Positions 14,749 to 21,885 of a stretch of 25,395 nt of DNA are shown piece after piece. This stretch comes from CAYXDR01 sp046498185 (GTDB lineage Bacteria > Desulfobacterota > DSM-4660 > Desulfatiglandales > Desulfatiglandaceae). Location: assembly GCA_046498185.1 (NCBI GenBank), contig JAWOBE010000152.1, positions 1 to 25,395 of the forward strand. The letters are read 5' to 3'. The notes under the pieces are model-generated. The model did no database searches and had not been told where the DNA came from. It saw nothing but the letters and a program-made list of their open reading frames with translations. The first letter of the stretch is position 1. Each line of letters opens with the position of its first letter. The translations under genes were made by a program, and so were the position numbers.

Positions 14749-14827
14749 AAATAGTGCCGGTCGCCTGATTTTGTTGCATAGTATAACGCTGTATGGGAGG
14801 CCGGATCACGAGGAGACGGGGTGCATT

Positions 14828-16582
14828 ATGAATAGAAAAACGACGAAAGAGATTCTCTCCGAAAGAGGGGCTCGCAGCAAGCGTACGCCGTTGTATGATG
14901 AAAAAGCTCTGGCTGAGATCAAAGAGCGTTTTGCCGGTTGGGCCGAGGAGCGGGTCGGAGGGCTGGACGGGCCCGGTTGGAAAAAGACGCCTCGGACGGT
15001 GCTTGGCTCCGAGATCCCGAGAGAGTTGGTTTATACGCCACTCAGCATTGAAGGAACCGACTATTTTGACGACCTGGGAAACCCTGGCGAACAACCGTAT
15101 ACGCGGGGAATTCATCCGACAATGTACCGGGGGCGCGAATTTACGATGCGGCAGTTGACCGGGTTCGGTTCGCCGGAAGACACCAATGCGCGGATGCGGT
15201 TTATGCTGGATCACGGGGCTACAGGCCTGAACATTCTTTTCGATATCCCGACAATCCAGATGTACGACTCGGATGACCCGCTGAGCCAGGGGCAGGTCGG
15301 TATGTCCGGTGTCTGCATAGACTCTGTGGATGACATGGCGCGATTATTTGATGGTATACCGCTTGATGAAGTGACGGTTTCAATTGTCACCCATTATCCA
15401 TCCAATACCGCGATTTTGTTCCCCATGTTTCTTGTGCTTGCCGAGGAACGGGGCATCCCGTGGGAGAAACTCCGTGGCAGCGTTCAGAACGATACCACGC
15501 TGGAGGAAATCATTCGCAGCGGCGCGGAATATACCCCGCCGAAGGATTGTTTCCGGGTCCAGTGCGACAATATAGAGTTTATCCGTCAAAATGTGCCTAA
15601 GTGGAATTTTATCACGCTCAACGGATATAACCTGAGAGAATTCGGAACGTCCGGTGTGACCGAGATGGCCGTTGCGGTGGCTAACGGCATCGAAACACTC
15701 GAGGAAATGGTCCGCCGCGGTCACGATGTGGATTCGATCGCCGACCGCCTGGCTTTTTTCTGGTCGCCCGCAAACGACTTCTTCGAGGAGGTGGCGCGGC
15801 TCAGGGCGGTGCGGAGGCTCTGGGGCAGGATTATGACGTACCGCTTCAATGCACGGACGGACCGGGCTAAGTTGATGCGCTGTCATGTGCAGACTTCGGG
15901 TGCATGCCTGGTTCAGCAGGAACCCCTCAACAATGTTGTGAGATCCGCCTATCATGCGCTTTCTGCGGTTTTCGGCGGCGCCCAGTCCCTGCATGTGGAT
16001 TCCTACGACGAAGCATATTCCGTTCCCACCGAAGAGGCTGCGCTGCTGTCCCTCAGGACCCAGCAGATCATCCAGACCGAGACCGGCGTCACCGAAGTTG
16101 TGGATCCCCTCGGAGGTTCATTCTATGTGGAGGCCCTCACAAACGAGATCGAGTCGCGTATCCTGGATGAGCTGGATGAAATAGAGACCGCCGGAGGATA
16201 TGTGGCTGCAGTGGAATCCGGTATGCTGCACAAGCGGATCACGGATTATTTTTCGCGCCAGCAGCGCGAGTTGGACACCGGGGAGATCAAGGTGGTCGGT
16301 TACAACGCATTTCGTTCAGAAATAAAGCCTCCCCCGATAAACGTATTCCGGTATCCTGAAGGGGTAGAGGAGCGCCAGAGGGAAAGGCTTTCCCGCCTGA
16401 GGGCGAATCGGGACAACGATGCTGTTTCCAGGACCCTTTCGGCATTGCGGGATGCGTGCAAAAGCGGAGAGAACATCGTACCGCGTTCCATCGAATGCGC
16501 CAGGGTAAGGTGCACGGAAGGCGAAATGTTCAAGGTGTTCAAAGAGGCGTTCGGCCTTTGGAACCCTCCTGCGCTCTGGTGA
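14828..16582 (+). CDS. B12-dependent acyl-CoA mutase, large (substrate-binding) subunit, atypical
   Basis: Protein of 584 residues, the TIM-barrel subunit of a methylmalonyl-CoA-mutase-family carbon-skeleton mutase. The B12 domain is separate. Family landmarks are HPTMYRGREFTMRQLTGFG (96-114), YDSDDP (146-151), NDTTLEE, PKWNF, RCHVQTSG (351-358), GGAQSLHVDSYDEA and DPLGGSFYVE. Several pocket residues differ from known enzymes by my alignment from memory. Methylmalonyl-CoA mutase Tyr89 corresponds to L110, and Asp117 of 2-hydroxyisobutyryl-CoA mutase corresponds to L137. The active-site His of GYH is N268, while R243 keeps the position of Arg207. Residues 184-201 carry two extra residues. The substrate is therefore unlikely to be methylmalonyl-CoA. 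The ATG at 14828 has AGGAG 12 nt upstream. Confidence 0.9.
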   Translation: MNRKTTKEILSERGARSKRTPLYDEKALAEIKERFAGWAEERVGGLDGPGWKKTPRTVLGSEIPRELVYTPLSIEGTDYFDDLGNPGEQPYTRGIHPTMYRGREFTMRQLTGFGSPEDTNARMRFMLDHGATGLNILFDIPTIQMYDSDDPLSQGQVGMSGVCIDSVDDMARLFDGIPLDEVTVSIVTHYPSNTAILFPMFLVLAEERGIPWEKLRGSVQNDTTLEEIIRSGAEYTPPKDCFRVQCDNIEFIRQNVPKWNFITLNGYNLREFGTSGVTEMAVAVANGIETLEEMVRRGHDVDSIADRLAFFWSPANDFFEEVARLRAVRRLWGRIMTYRFNARTDRAKLMRCHVQTSGACLVQQEPLNNVVRSAYHALSAVFGGAQSLHVDSYDEAYSVPTEEAALLSLRTQQIIQTETGVTEVVDPLGGSFYVEALTNEIESRILDELDEIETAGGYVAAVESGMLHKRITDYFSRQQRELDTGEIKVVGYNAFRSEIKPPPINVFRYPEGVEERQRERLSRLRANRDNDAVSRTLSALRDACKSGENIVPRSIECARVRCTEGEMFKVFKEAFGLWNPPALW

Positions 16583-16637
16583 TTCGTGGCGTGGTGTGGA
16601 ATTTTAATCCTGATATCAGAGAGAGGTAAGCCTGCAA

Positions 16638-17051
16638 ATGAAAAGAAAAATAAAGGTGCTTCTCGCGAAGCTGGGCCTGGACGTTCATAACAGAGGATTG
16701 ATCACGGTGGCTAAAGTCCTGCGCAATGCCGGTATGGAGGTGGTTTATATCGGAAACGCCCTTCCCTCGATGATCTTGAACTCGGCTGTCCAGGAAGATG
16801 TGGACGTTGTGGGGGTCAGTTCGCTGGGCGGAGCCCATCTGACTCTGGGAGGCCCGTTGGTGAAAGAGGCCGGTGAAAAAGGGTTGACAGAACGCATGGT
16901 ATTTCTGATCGGCGGGGTGTTTGCACCTGCTGACGGCGAGGAGCTGCGCCGCCAGGGATTTGACGGGATATTTACTCCGGGTGCTACCGAGGAGGAAATC
17001 GTATCGTCGGTCAAGAAGTTGGTTTCAGATAAAAGAAATCCGGAGAAATGA
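16638..17051 (+). CDS. B12-binding small subunit of the acyl-CoA mutase
   Basis: Protein of 137 residues, a stand-alone cobalamin-binding Rossmann-like domain. It has the base-off/His-on signature: DVHNRG (15-20, the DxHxxG motif with H17 as lower axial ligand), SSL (61-63, SxL) and IGG (91-93). The canonical sequence reads DGHDRG, so two non-ligand positions differ. GAGAGAGG precedes the ATG. It follows the large subunit by 55 nt. Split large and small subunits are the arrangement of isobutyryl- and 2-hydroxyisobutyryl-CoA mutases and of archaeal-type methylmalonyl-CoA mutases. No MeaB-type chaperone is adjacent. Confidence 0.95.
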   Translation: MKRKIKVLLAKLGLDVHNRGLITVAKVLRNAGMEVVYIGNALPSMILNSAVQEDVDVVGVSSLGGAHLTLGGPLVKEAGEKGLTERMVFLIGGVFAPADGEELRRQGFDGIFTPGATEEEIVSSVKKLVSDKRNPEK

Positions 17052-17062
17052 TTTTTAAAAAC

Positions 17063-17090
17063 AGCTGTTAGCTATTAGCTGTTAGCTCTT
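17063..17090 (+). repeat. 14-bp tandem repeat between mutase and ligase genes
   Basis: AGCTGTTAGCTATT (17063-17076) is followed by AGCTGTTAGCTCTT (17077-17090), one mismatch. Intergenic, inside the operon; probably slippage-prone filler. Confidence 0.7.
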
Positions 17091-17130
17091 GGCTTAATTG
17101 TTCAGGATATTTAGAAAAAGGAGTGGAGTG

Positions 17131-18543
17131 ATGGAAATCAAATGGCCGCCTCAGTATGATAGGAATTATCGCCCCGTCGCCGACGAGCCTTACTGGAACA
17201 GGGAAGTGGAGACAATGGATCCTCAGCTGAGAGAGGAACGGGTAATCCTGCCGAAATTGAAGGCCCAGCTTTCCTATGCCTATGAAAATTCGCCGTTTTA
17301 CCGTCGTAAATGGGAAAATGAGGGTATCCATCCGGGCGATATAAAAACACTCGAGGACTTTGAACGGATGCCGTTTGTGACGAAGCAGGAAATCCGTGAG
17401 GACCAGGCGGAGCATCCTCCGTTCGGAAGCAACCTCTGCATTCCGCCGGAAAAAATTGCGAGAATACAGGGTACCTCCGGCACCACCGGAAAGCCAACGG
17501 TGTTCGGTATCGGGGCCGGAGATATGGCCCGAATCGGAGAGGCCCATGCCAGGGCCATGTGGAGTTTCGGTGTGAGACCGCATGACATTGTATTTATAGC
17601 GTCCTTTTTCAGCCTCTACTGGGGTAGCTGGGGAGCGCTTGCAGGAACTGAGCGGCTTGGGGCGGTCGGATTTCCATTCGGTGCAGGGGTGGCCGGACAG
17701 TCCGACAGGGCAATCGAGTGGATGAAAGAGGTAAAGCCCACGGTTTTTTACGGTACACCTTCATACAGCCTTTACTTGGCGGAAAAAGCCAGGGCCAAGG
17801 GAATGGACCCACGAAAGGACTTTAATTTCAAAATATTGTTTTTTTCCGGCGAACCCGGTGCCGGAGTTCCTTCCACAAAGAAGCGTATAGAAGAGACCTA
17901 CGGAGGAATTTGCATCGATTCGGGTTCCACCGCGGAAATGGCTCCCTGGATGGCTAACTGCGAATGCGGCCATCGCCAGGGGATGCATTTGTGGCAGGAT
18001 ATAGTTTACGGGGAGCTTGTGAACCTTGAAACGAGAAAACGCATGCCCTACGGCCAGGAGGGAGTAACTGTTTACACGCATCTTGAGAGAACTTCTCAGC
18101 CCATGATCCGGTTTCTTGCCGGAGATATTTCCCTGTGGGTCCAGGACAAATGTGAGTGTGGTAGGACTTATCCCCGGCTTCCCAGGGGAATATACGGGAG
18201 AGCCGACGACATGTTCGTCGTGAGGGGTGAAAACGTATACGCGAGCGCGATCGAGGACGTGATCCGTGGTATCCCGGGATTCGGCGACGAATTCCGCATC
18301 ATAATAAGCCGTGAGAAGACCATGGACGAAATGGCTGTCCAGGCCGAGCGGGCTCCGGACAGTGGTCCTGAAATCGAGGCCGGCATTAAATCCGAGCTGG
18401 AGGCAAAGCTCAAGGCCCAGGGACTCAGGACGGTTGTGAAGATGGTGGAACCAGGGACACTCGAAAGAACCGAGTTCAAGGCGAAGCGCATCATCGACAA
18501 GCGGGCGCTTTACGAAGAGGCTACCAAAGGCAAATCCGAGTGA
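17131..18543 (+). CDS. PaaK-like AMP-forming acyl-CoA ligase
   Basis: Protein of 470 residues of the phenylacetate-CoA ligase type: acid + ATP + CoA to acyl-CoA + AMP + PPi. The phosphate loop TSGTTGKP is at 115-122, the aspartate of RFLAGDI at 332 and the C-terminal catalytic lysine in ERTEFKAKRIID (K450 or K452). Cysteine pairs C277/C279 and C341/C343 match the small metal site seen in some PaaK-family members. AAGGAG is 7 nt before the ATG; an in-frame TTG further up is rejected. The true substrate is not readable. Its place after the mutase genes suggests that it makes the mutase substrate. Confidence 0.9.
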   Translation: MEIKWPPQYDRNYRPVADEPYWNREVETMDPQLREERVILPKLKAQLSYAYENSPFYRRKWENEGIHPGDIKTLEDFERMPFVTKQEIREDQAEHPPFGSNLCIPPEKIARIQGTSGTTGKPTVFGIGAGDMARIGEAHARAMWSFGVRPHDIVFIASFFSLYWGSWGALAGTERLGAVGFPFGAGVAGQSDRAIEWMKEVKPTVFYGTPSYSLYLAEKARAKGMDPRKDFNFKILFFSGEPGAGVPSTKKRIEETYGGICIDSGSTAEMAPWMANCECGHRQGMHLWQDIVYGELVNLETRKRMPYGQEGVTVYTHLERTSQPMIRFLAGDISLWVQDKCECGRTYPRLPRGIYGRADDMFVVRGENVYASAIEDVIRGIPGFGDEFRIIISREKTMDEMAVQAERAPDSGPEIEAGIKSELEAKLKAQGLRTVVKMVEPGTLERTEFKAKRIIDKRALYEEATKGKSE

Positions 18544-18579
18544 TTGCCCCGTTCCGCCGTTTAATAAGAGGAGTATTCA

Positions 18580-19374
18580 ATGCTTGATATCAAGGGTTCA
18601 GTGGCGGTCATCACCGGTGCTGCAAGCGGCATCGGTGAAGCAATGGCACGATACTGGGTGGAAAACGGGGGAAGCGCAGTGCTTGCTGATGTTTCAGGGG
18701 CGGCACTCGAAAAGACGGCTGCAGAACTTGAGGCCTCCGGAAGAAAGGTTGCGACGATGGTTTGCGACGTTACCCGCGAGGAGGACAACCGGAAGCTTGC
18801 CTCCTTGGCGGCAGAAAAGTTCGGGGGCATCAACCTGGTGTTCCCGAGCGCCGGAATCATCAGGGACGGCCTGATGCTTTCGATCGACCGCGAAACCGGC
18901 AAAGTGAACGGAAAAATGAGTCTGGAGCAGTTCAAAAGCGTTGTGGACGTAAATCTAACCGGAGTGTTTTTGACTGTCAGGGAGTGCGCGGAGCAGATGG
19001 TCAACACCGGCTCTTTCGGGCTCATATGCCTGATTTCTTCGATAGGATCGCTGGGAACCGCCGGGCAGCTTAATTATTCGTCGACCAAGGCGGCGCTTTC
19101 GGTGATGCCCAAAGTGCTTACAGCCGAGTTCTTCCGGCGCGGTCTTGCGGGACGCATCCGATGCGTGGCGGTGGCTCCTGGCTATGTGGGGACAGAGATG
19201 GTTCGGGGAATGAATCAAAAGGCCCTTGATCGCATCACGGGAGAAATACCGATAGGGCGCCTCGTTCAGCCTGAAGAGATTGCTTCGCTCGTGGGCGAAC
19301 TTTACAGAAATGAGGCGCTCGCAGGGGACGTGTTTTTTATCCACGGCGGGCTCAGGCTGGGCTCAAAGGGCTGA
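18580..19374 (+). CDS. Short-chain dehydrogenase/reductase (SDR), classical type
   Basis: Protein of 264 residues. NAD(P)-binding TGAASGIG is at 12-19, D37 ends the second strand (favouring NAD), N125 lies in VDVNLTG, S153/S154 in LISSIGS and Y166-x3-K170 completes the catalytic set. The usual NNAG reads PSAG. An insertion around 100-114 (LSIDRETGKVNGK) is typical of SDRs acting on larger or CoA-bound substrates. AGAGGAG is 6 nt upstream. It is last in the mutase operon and likely oxidises a 3-hydroxyacyl product of the rearrangement; substrate inferred only from context. Confidence 0.88.
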   Translation: MLDIKGSVAVITGAASGIGEAMARYWVENGGSAVLADVSGAALEKTAAELEASGRKVATMVCDVTREEDNRKLASLAAEKFGGINLVFPSAGIIRDGLMLSIDRETGKVNGKMSLEQFKSVVDVNLTGVFLTVRECAEQMVNTGSFGLICLISSIGSLGTAGQLNYSSTKAALSVMPKVLTAEFFRRGLAGRIRCVAVAPGYVGTEMVRGMNQKALDRITGEIPIGRLVQPEEIASLVGELYRNEALAGDVFFIHGGLRLGSKG

Positions 19375-19387
19375 TCCGGGAAAAATT

Positions 19388-20188
19388 CTACATATGGCGC
19401 CAGGCAACTTTCTGGATCATTTGAGAAAAGCCTGCTCCAAGCGAAAATATCGACCCGATGGAGAGGTTTTGGTCCGCGGTTTCATCGAAAAAGACATTGA
19501 GGCTTGAGCCCATGCCGTCTTCAGGCGACCAGTAGCATATCATTGCAGGAACCAGGGGTAAAAAGTTAAGCACTACCGAAACGTCGGACTGGAACTGTTG
19601 ATCCACCTCTTTTCCGTCGAAGACATGTACTATGTAATCGAAAAGTTCAATCGATTCGTCAGCCACCTTTTTCATGGGTTCCTCGCAACGTTTCTTAAAG
19701 AGAGGGTACTGCGCGCGCCCTCCGTGCAATTCGCGTAAAGAAACCCAGTTGCCTGTGGGCTGGACCCCGGCGGAACGGACTACATAGTCGAGAAAGGGGC
19801 CCGCGACCCATGGATTGATGTGTATCTCCGAGTGAAGATTTCCTTGTGTATCAACTGAAAAATTTTTTCCCAGGATTTTGACTGTCAATACGCCGTTCGA
19901 AAACCGGCCGTTGATCTTTTCTGCAACAGCGGGAAGATCGAGGTTCAACACCTCTTTTTTCAACTCTTCAATGGCTTCCTCGCGGTTGTCGGAAACTACC
20001 TTTTCGGTTTGATCTTCCTCCAAGATGCCTTCCAGGATTTTTGGATCCACTTTGGGGCATTCCGCAAGACTTCTCTGCCGTTGGAAGACCGCGCTGGCGA
20101 AGGCCACGCAAGTCTTTTCACCGCATTCCCCGCAATTGGATTTGTCGAGCAGTTTCAGGATTTCCACGGGATTGTCCAGTACCGTCAT
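19388..20188 (-). CDS. DUF3786 protein with N-terminal Fe-S (CxxC-x4-C) domain
   Basis: Protein of 266 residues. The N-terminal 50 residues hold C19, C22, C27 and C44 (NCGECGEKTCVAFA...AECP), the four-cysteine pattern of the PF04060 4Fe-4S domain. That domain is also found in the corrinoid protein of acetyl-CoA synthase and in corrinoid-reactivating proteins. The rest (from NGRFSNGVLTVKILGKNF to YWSPEDGMGSSLNVFFDETA) is DUF3786. The role is unknown; links to corrinoid or C1 metabolism are an inference from the Fe-S domain. The ATG at 20188 has AAGGA 9 nt upstream; the ATG at 20197 abuts that site and is less likely. Converges with the SDR gene, 13 bp apart. Confidence 0.8.
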   Translation of the reverse strand: MTVLDNPVEILKLLDKSNCGECGEKTCVAFASAVFQRQRSLAECPKVDPKILEGILEEDQTEKVVSDNREEAIEELKKEVLNLDLPAVAEKINGRFSNGVLTVKILGKNFSVDTQGNLHSEIHINPWVAGPFLDYVVRSAGVQPTGNWVSLRELHGGRAQYPLFKKRCEEPMKKVADESIELFDYIVHVFDGKEVDQQFQSDVSVVLNFLPLVPAMICYWSPEDGMGSSLNVFFDETADQNLSIGSIFSLGAGFSQMIQKVAWRHM

Positions 20189-20221
20189 TGATGCCATTCC
20201 TTTCGCGGTTGTTTCAAGCTT

Positions 20222-20293
20222 GATGACCTTTTAAAAAAAGTATCATCCCCGACCCCGAGGGAGATGGTTGTTTCAACTTTTTACGACCGCATC
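20222..20293 (+). repeat. MITE-like palindromic repeat, copy 3 (internally deleted)
   Basis: 72-bp short form. The left end GATGACCTTTTAAAAAAAGT (20222-20241) and right end ACTTTTTACGACCGCATC (20276-20293) are inverted repeats. The interior keeps only the right-hand block CCCCGACCCCGAGGGA...TGGTTGTTT of copies 1 and 2. It lies between YjbQ and the DUF3786 gene, 34 bp before the latter's start. Confidence 0.8.
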
Positions 20294-20305
20294 AAGCTCT
20301 ATTTT

Positions 20306-20722
20306 TTATTCTCCAATTATTTTCACCAGAACCCGCTTGCGCCTGCGGCCGTCGAACTCACCGTAGAAGATGCGCTCCCAGGTGCCGAAATCGAGCTTCC
20401 CGTCGGTAACCGCCACCACTACTTCCCGTCCCATGATCTGGCGCTTCATGTGAGCGTCGGCGTTGTCTTCCCCCACGTTATGCCGGTAAGCTGAAACCGG
20501 TTCGTGGGGGGCCAGTTTTTCGAGCCAGATCTCGTAGTCGTGATGAAGCCCGGATTCGTCATCGTTGATGAAAACAGAAGCGGTTATGTGCATGGCGTTC
20601 ACCAGCACGAGTCCTTCGCGGATTCCGCTTTCTTCGAGGCATGCCTCCACCTGCCGTGTGATATTCACGAAACCGCGGCGTTTCGGTATATTGAACCATA
20701 ATTCTTTCCGGTAGCTTTTCAT
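20306..20722 (-). CDS. YjbQ family protein (UPF0047)
   Basis: Protein of 138 residues with the full UPF0047 signature: VNAMHITASVFINDDESGL, HHDYEIWLEKLAP, YRHNVGEDNADAHMKRQIMG, GREVVVAVTDGKLDFGTWE and a basic C-terminal strand RKRVLVKIIG. GGAGGG is 4 nt before the ATG at 20722, favouring this start over one at 20767. E. coli YjbQ shows weak thiamine-phosphate synthase activity, hence the database name, but the physiological role is unsettled. Same strand as DUF3786, separated by repeat copy 3. Confidence 0.92.
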   Translation of the reverse strand: MKSYRKELWFNIPKRRGFVNITRQVEACLEESGIREGLVLVNAMHITASVFINDDESGLHHDYEIWLEKLAPHEPVSAYRHNVGEDNADAHMKRQIMGREVVVAVTDGKLDFGTWERIFYGEFDGRRRKRVLVKIIGE

Positions 20723-20938
20723 GGTTCCCTCCTGATTTTTAATGGGCCGCCTTGATTTCCAGTGCAATGGCCTGGAGGTTTTCCTGGGGCATAACGGGTT
20801 TCCCTTTGAATAGAAATTTTTAAAAAACTCAGGTAAACTAAAATCATCAATTATGATAAGCTATTATTCTTGAACCCTGGAGTTGTTGTCAACGTCTTAC
20901 GCCGCATTTTACCGATTTCGGCCCGGAGCCGTTTTCGG

Positions 20939-21030
20939 AAATGAATGCGCAACTGCCAGAAACCGATTGGAAAAGGATCAGTGGTCTGAAGACTGCAGCC
21001 CTAAAACAGCGTGTGCAGCAGCGTTCTCTT
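20939..21030 (+). pseudogene. N-terminal remnant of a small gene (copy A)
   Basis: ATG at 20941 opens MNAQLPETDWKRISGLKTAA, which resembles the first residues of a small protein type found scattered in Desulfobacterota genomes that starts with a PExDWK motif. After about 25 codons the resemblance is lost, so the rest of the gene is missing. The first 42 nt match copy B at 21763. Confidence 0.35.
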
Positions 21031-21054
21031 GCATATCAAAAGTGTTTATATTTT

Positions 21055-21083
21055 TTGCTGAAAATTTCGAAATATGATAAAAT
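21055..21083 (+). promoter_or_regulatory. Candidate promoter of the DUF4258 pair
   Basis: TTGCTG (21055-21060), 17-bp spacer, TAAAAT (21078-21083). The start codon is at 21090, so transcription would begin at or next to the ATG. Confidence 0.35.
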
Positions 21084-21089
21084 TTCTTT

Positions 21090-21413
21090 ATGTATGGCAG
21101 CTGGGATAAAATAAAGGATTTAATAGCAAATAGAGATATTAAAATCTCAGAACACGGCTATGATGAACTGGCGGCAGATGATATAACTGTTCGTGAAATT
21201 GTGAGAGGTAGTTCTGATGGCATTGTTATTGAAGAATATCCCGAGTACCCAAAAGGGCCTTGTATTTTACTTCTGCTGCAGGACAGGAACGGCAATTCCA
21301 TCCACGCAGTATGGGGTATCCCAATTAAATCGTCCTCACCAGCCGTTTTGGTCACGGCGTATAGACCCGATCCTGAACGTTGGGTAGATGGTTTTACGAG
21401 GAGAAAGAAATGA
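21090..21413 (+). CDS. DUF4258 family protein, probable toxin of a toxin-antitoxin pair
   Basis: Protein of 107 residues with the DUF4258 layout: IKISEHGYDELAADDIT, then IVIEEYPEYPKGPCILLLLQ, NSIHAVWGIP and VLVTAYRPDPERW at the C-terminus. H22 and the RPDPERW tail are the kind of polar residues conserved in this group. DUF4258 genes are often paired with a small downstream gene, as here (ATGA overlap), and many are thought to be toxins; activity is unproven. There is no Shine-Dalgarno sequence before the ATG. Base composition is more AT-rich than the neighbours, which fits a mobile cassette. Confidence 0.8.
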   Translation: MYGSWDKIKDLIANRDIKISEHGYDELAADDITVREIVRGSSDGIVIEEYPEYPKGPCILLLLQDRNGNSIHAVWGIPIKSSSPAVLVTAYRPDPERWVDGFTRRKK

Positions 21414-21667
21414 AGAGAAGAAATCGTAAAAAGCTAGTACATGAAGGAGATTTCGTTGCTGAAATCGACCTGGATTTGATCGAAACAAATGAAGGATGGT
21501 CTCCATATCTGTCCCTTGAGGATGCATATAAACTCGATGATGTTCGAGACGCGTTGCGCAGAGGAGATATTGAATCAGCGGCACGGTTTGGCCGTGTCTT
21601 TAAACTGACCCCTGTATCCGTGAGTCCCTTGTCAGAAAACAAGTCAGTGGAGGGGACCGGGTATTAA
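21410..21667 (+). CDS. Small partner protein of DUF4258, probable antitoxin
   Basis: Protein of 85 residues starting MKRRNRKKLVHEGDFVAEID, then GWSPYLSLEDAYKLDDVRDALRRGDIESAARFGRVFKLTPV. It overlaps the DUF4258 stop as ATGA, and GAGGAG lies 6 nt before its ATG, a coupled arrangement typical of toxin-antitoxin pairs. The basic N-terminus could contact DNA, and the helical middle could bind the toxin. I recognise the pairing but not a formal family name. Confidence 0.75.
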   Translation: MKRRNRKKLVHEGDFVAEIDLDLIETNEGWSPYLSLEDAYKLDDVRDALRRGDIESAARFGRVFKLTPVSVSPLSENKSVEGTGY

Positions 21668-21762
21668 AAGATGGCATTGGGAACTTCCAGCAATAAAAAT
21701 CACTATTCCTTACAACTTTATGTCTTACCCGTCTCTTACCTCCACATTAAGCAAAGATCATG

Positions 21763-21869
21763 AAATGAATGCGTATCCACCAGAAAACGATTGGAAAAAG
21801 GTCACAGTAGTATCAATGGTTGGATGCTATCTGTCCAGCCAAAAGCACGCGGCAACAGGATCGCCATAG
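21763..21869 (+). pseudogene. N-terminal remnant of the same small gene (copy B)
   Basis: ATG at 21765 opens MNAYPPENDWKKV, then unrelated sequence to a stop at 21867-21869. Its first 42 nt (21763-21804) match copy A (20939-20980) in roughly four of five positions. Copies A and B are direct repeats flanking the DUF4258 pair. Confidence 0.35.
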
Positions 21870-21885
21870 AAAAGGAGGACCGATT

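Larger units (their letters stand above)
14505..14827. other. AT-rich divergent regulatory region between gntR and the mutase operon
   Basis: No gene is seen. Apart from the two operator-like sites and the TTGACA promoter, listed separately, the segment is strikingly AT-rich compared with its flanks (14560-14750), as is usual for divergent promoter regions. The gntR promoter is not identifiable with confidence. Confidence 0.5.
20723..21089. other. Intergenic stretch with decayed sequence
   Basis: 367 bp between YjbQ and the DUF4258 gene. It holds an AT-rich segment likely to contain the YjbQ promoter (20810-20880), the short gene remnant from 20941 and the candidate DUF4258 promoter. No intact gene was recognised. 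Confidence 0.5.

Noticed and set aside
14828..16582. Annotation as ordinary methylmalonyl-CoA mutase
   Set aside because: Substitutions at the substrate-specificity and catalytic His positions make that substrate unlikely, so only the family was named.
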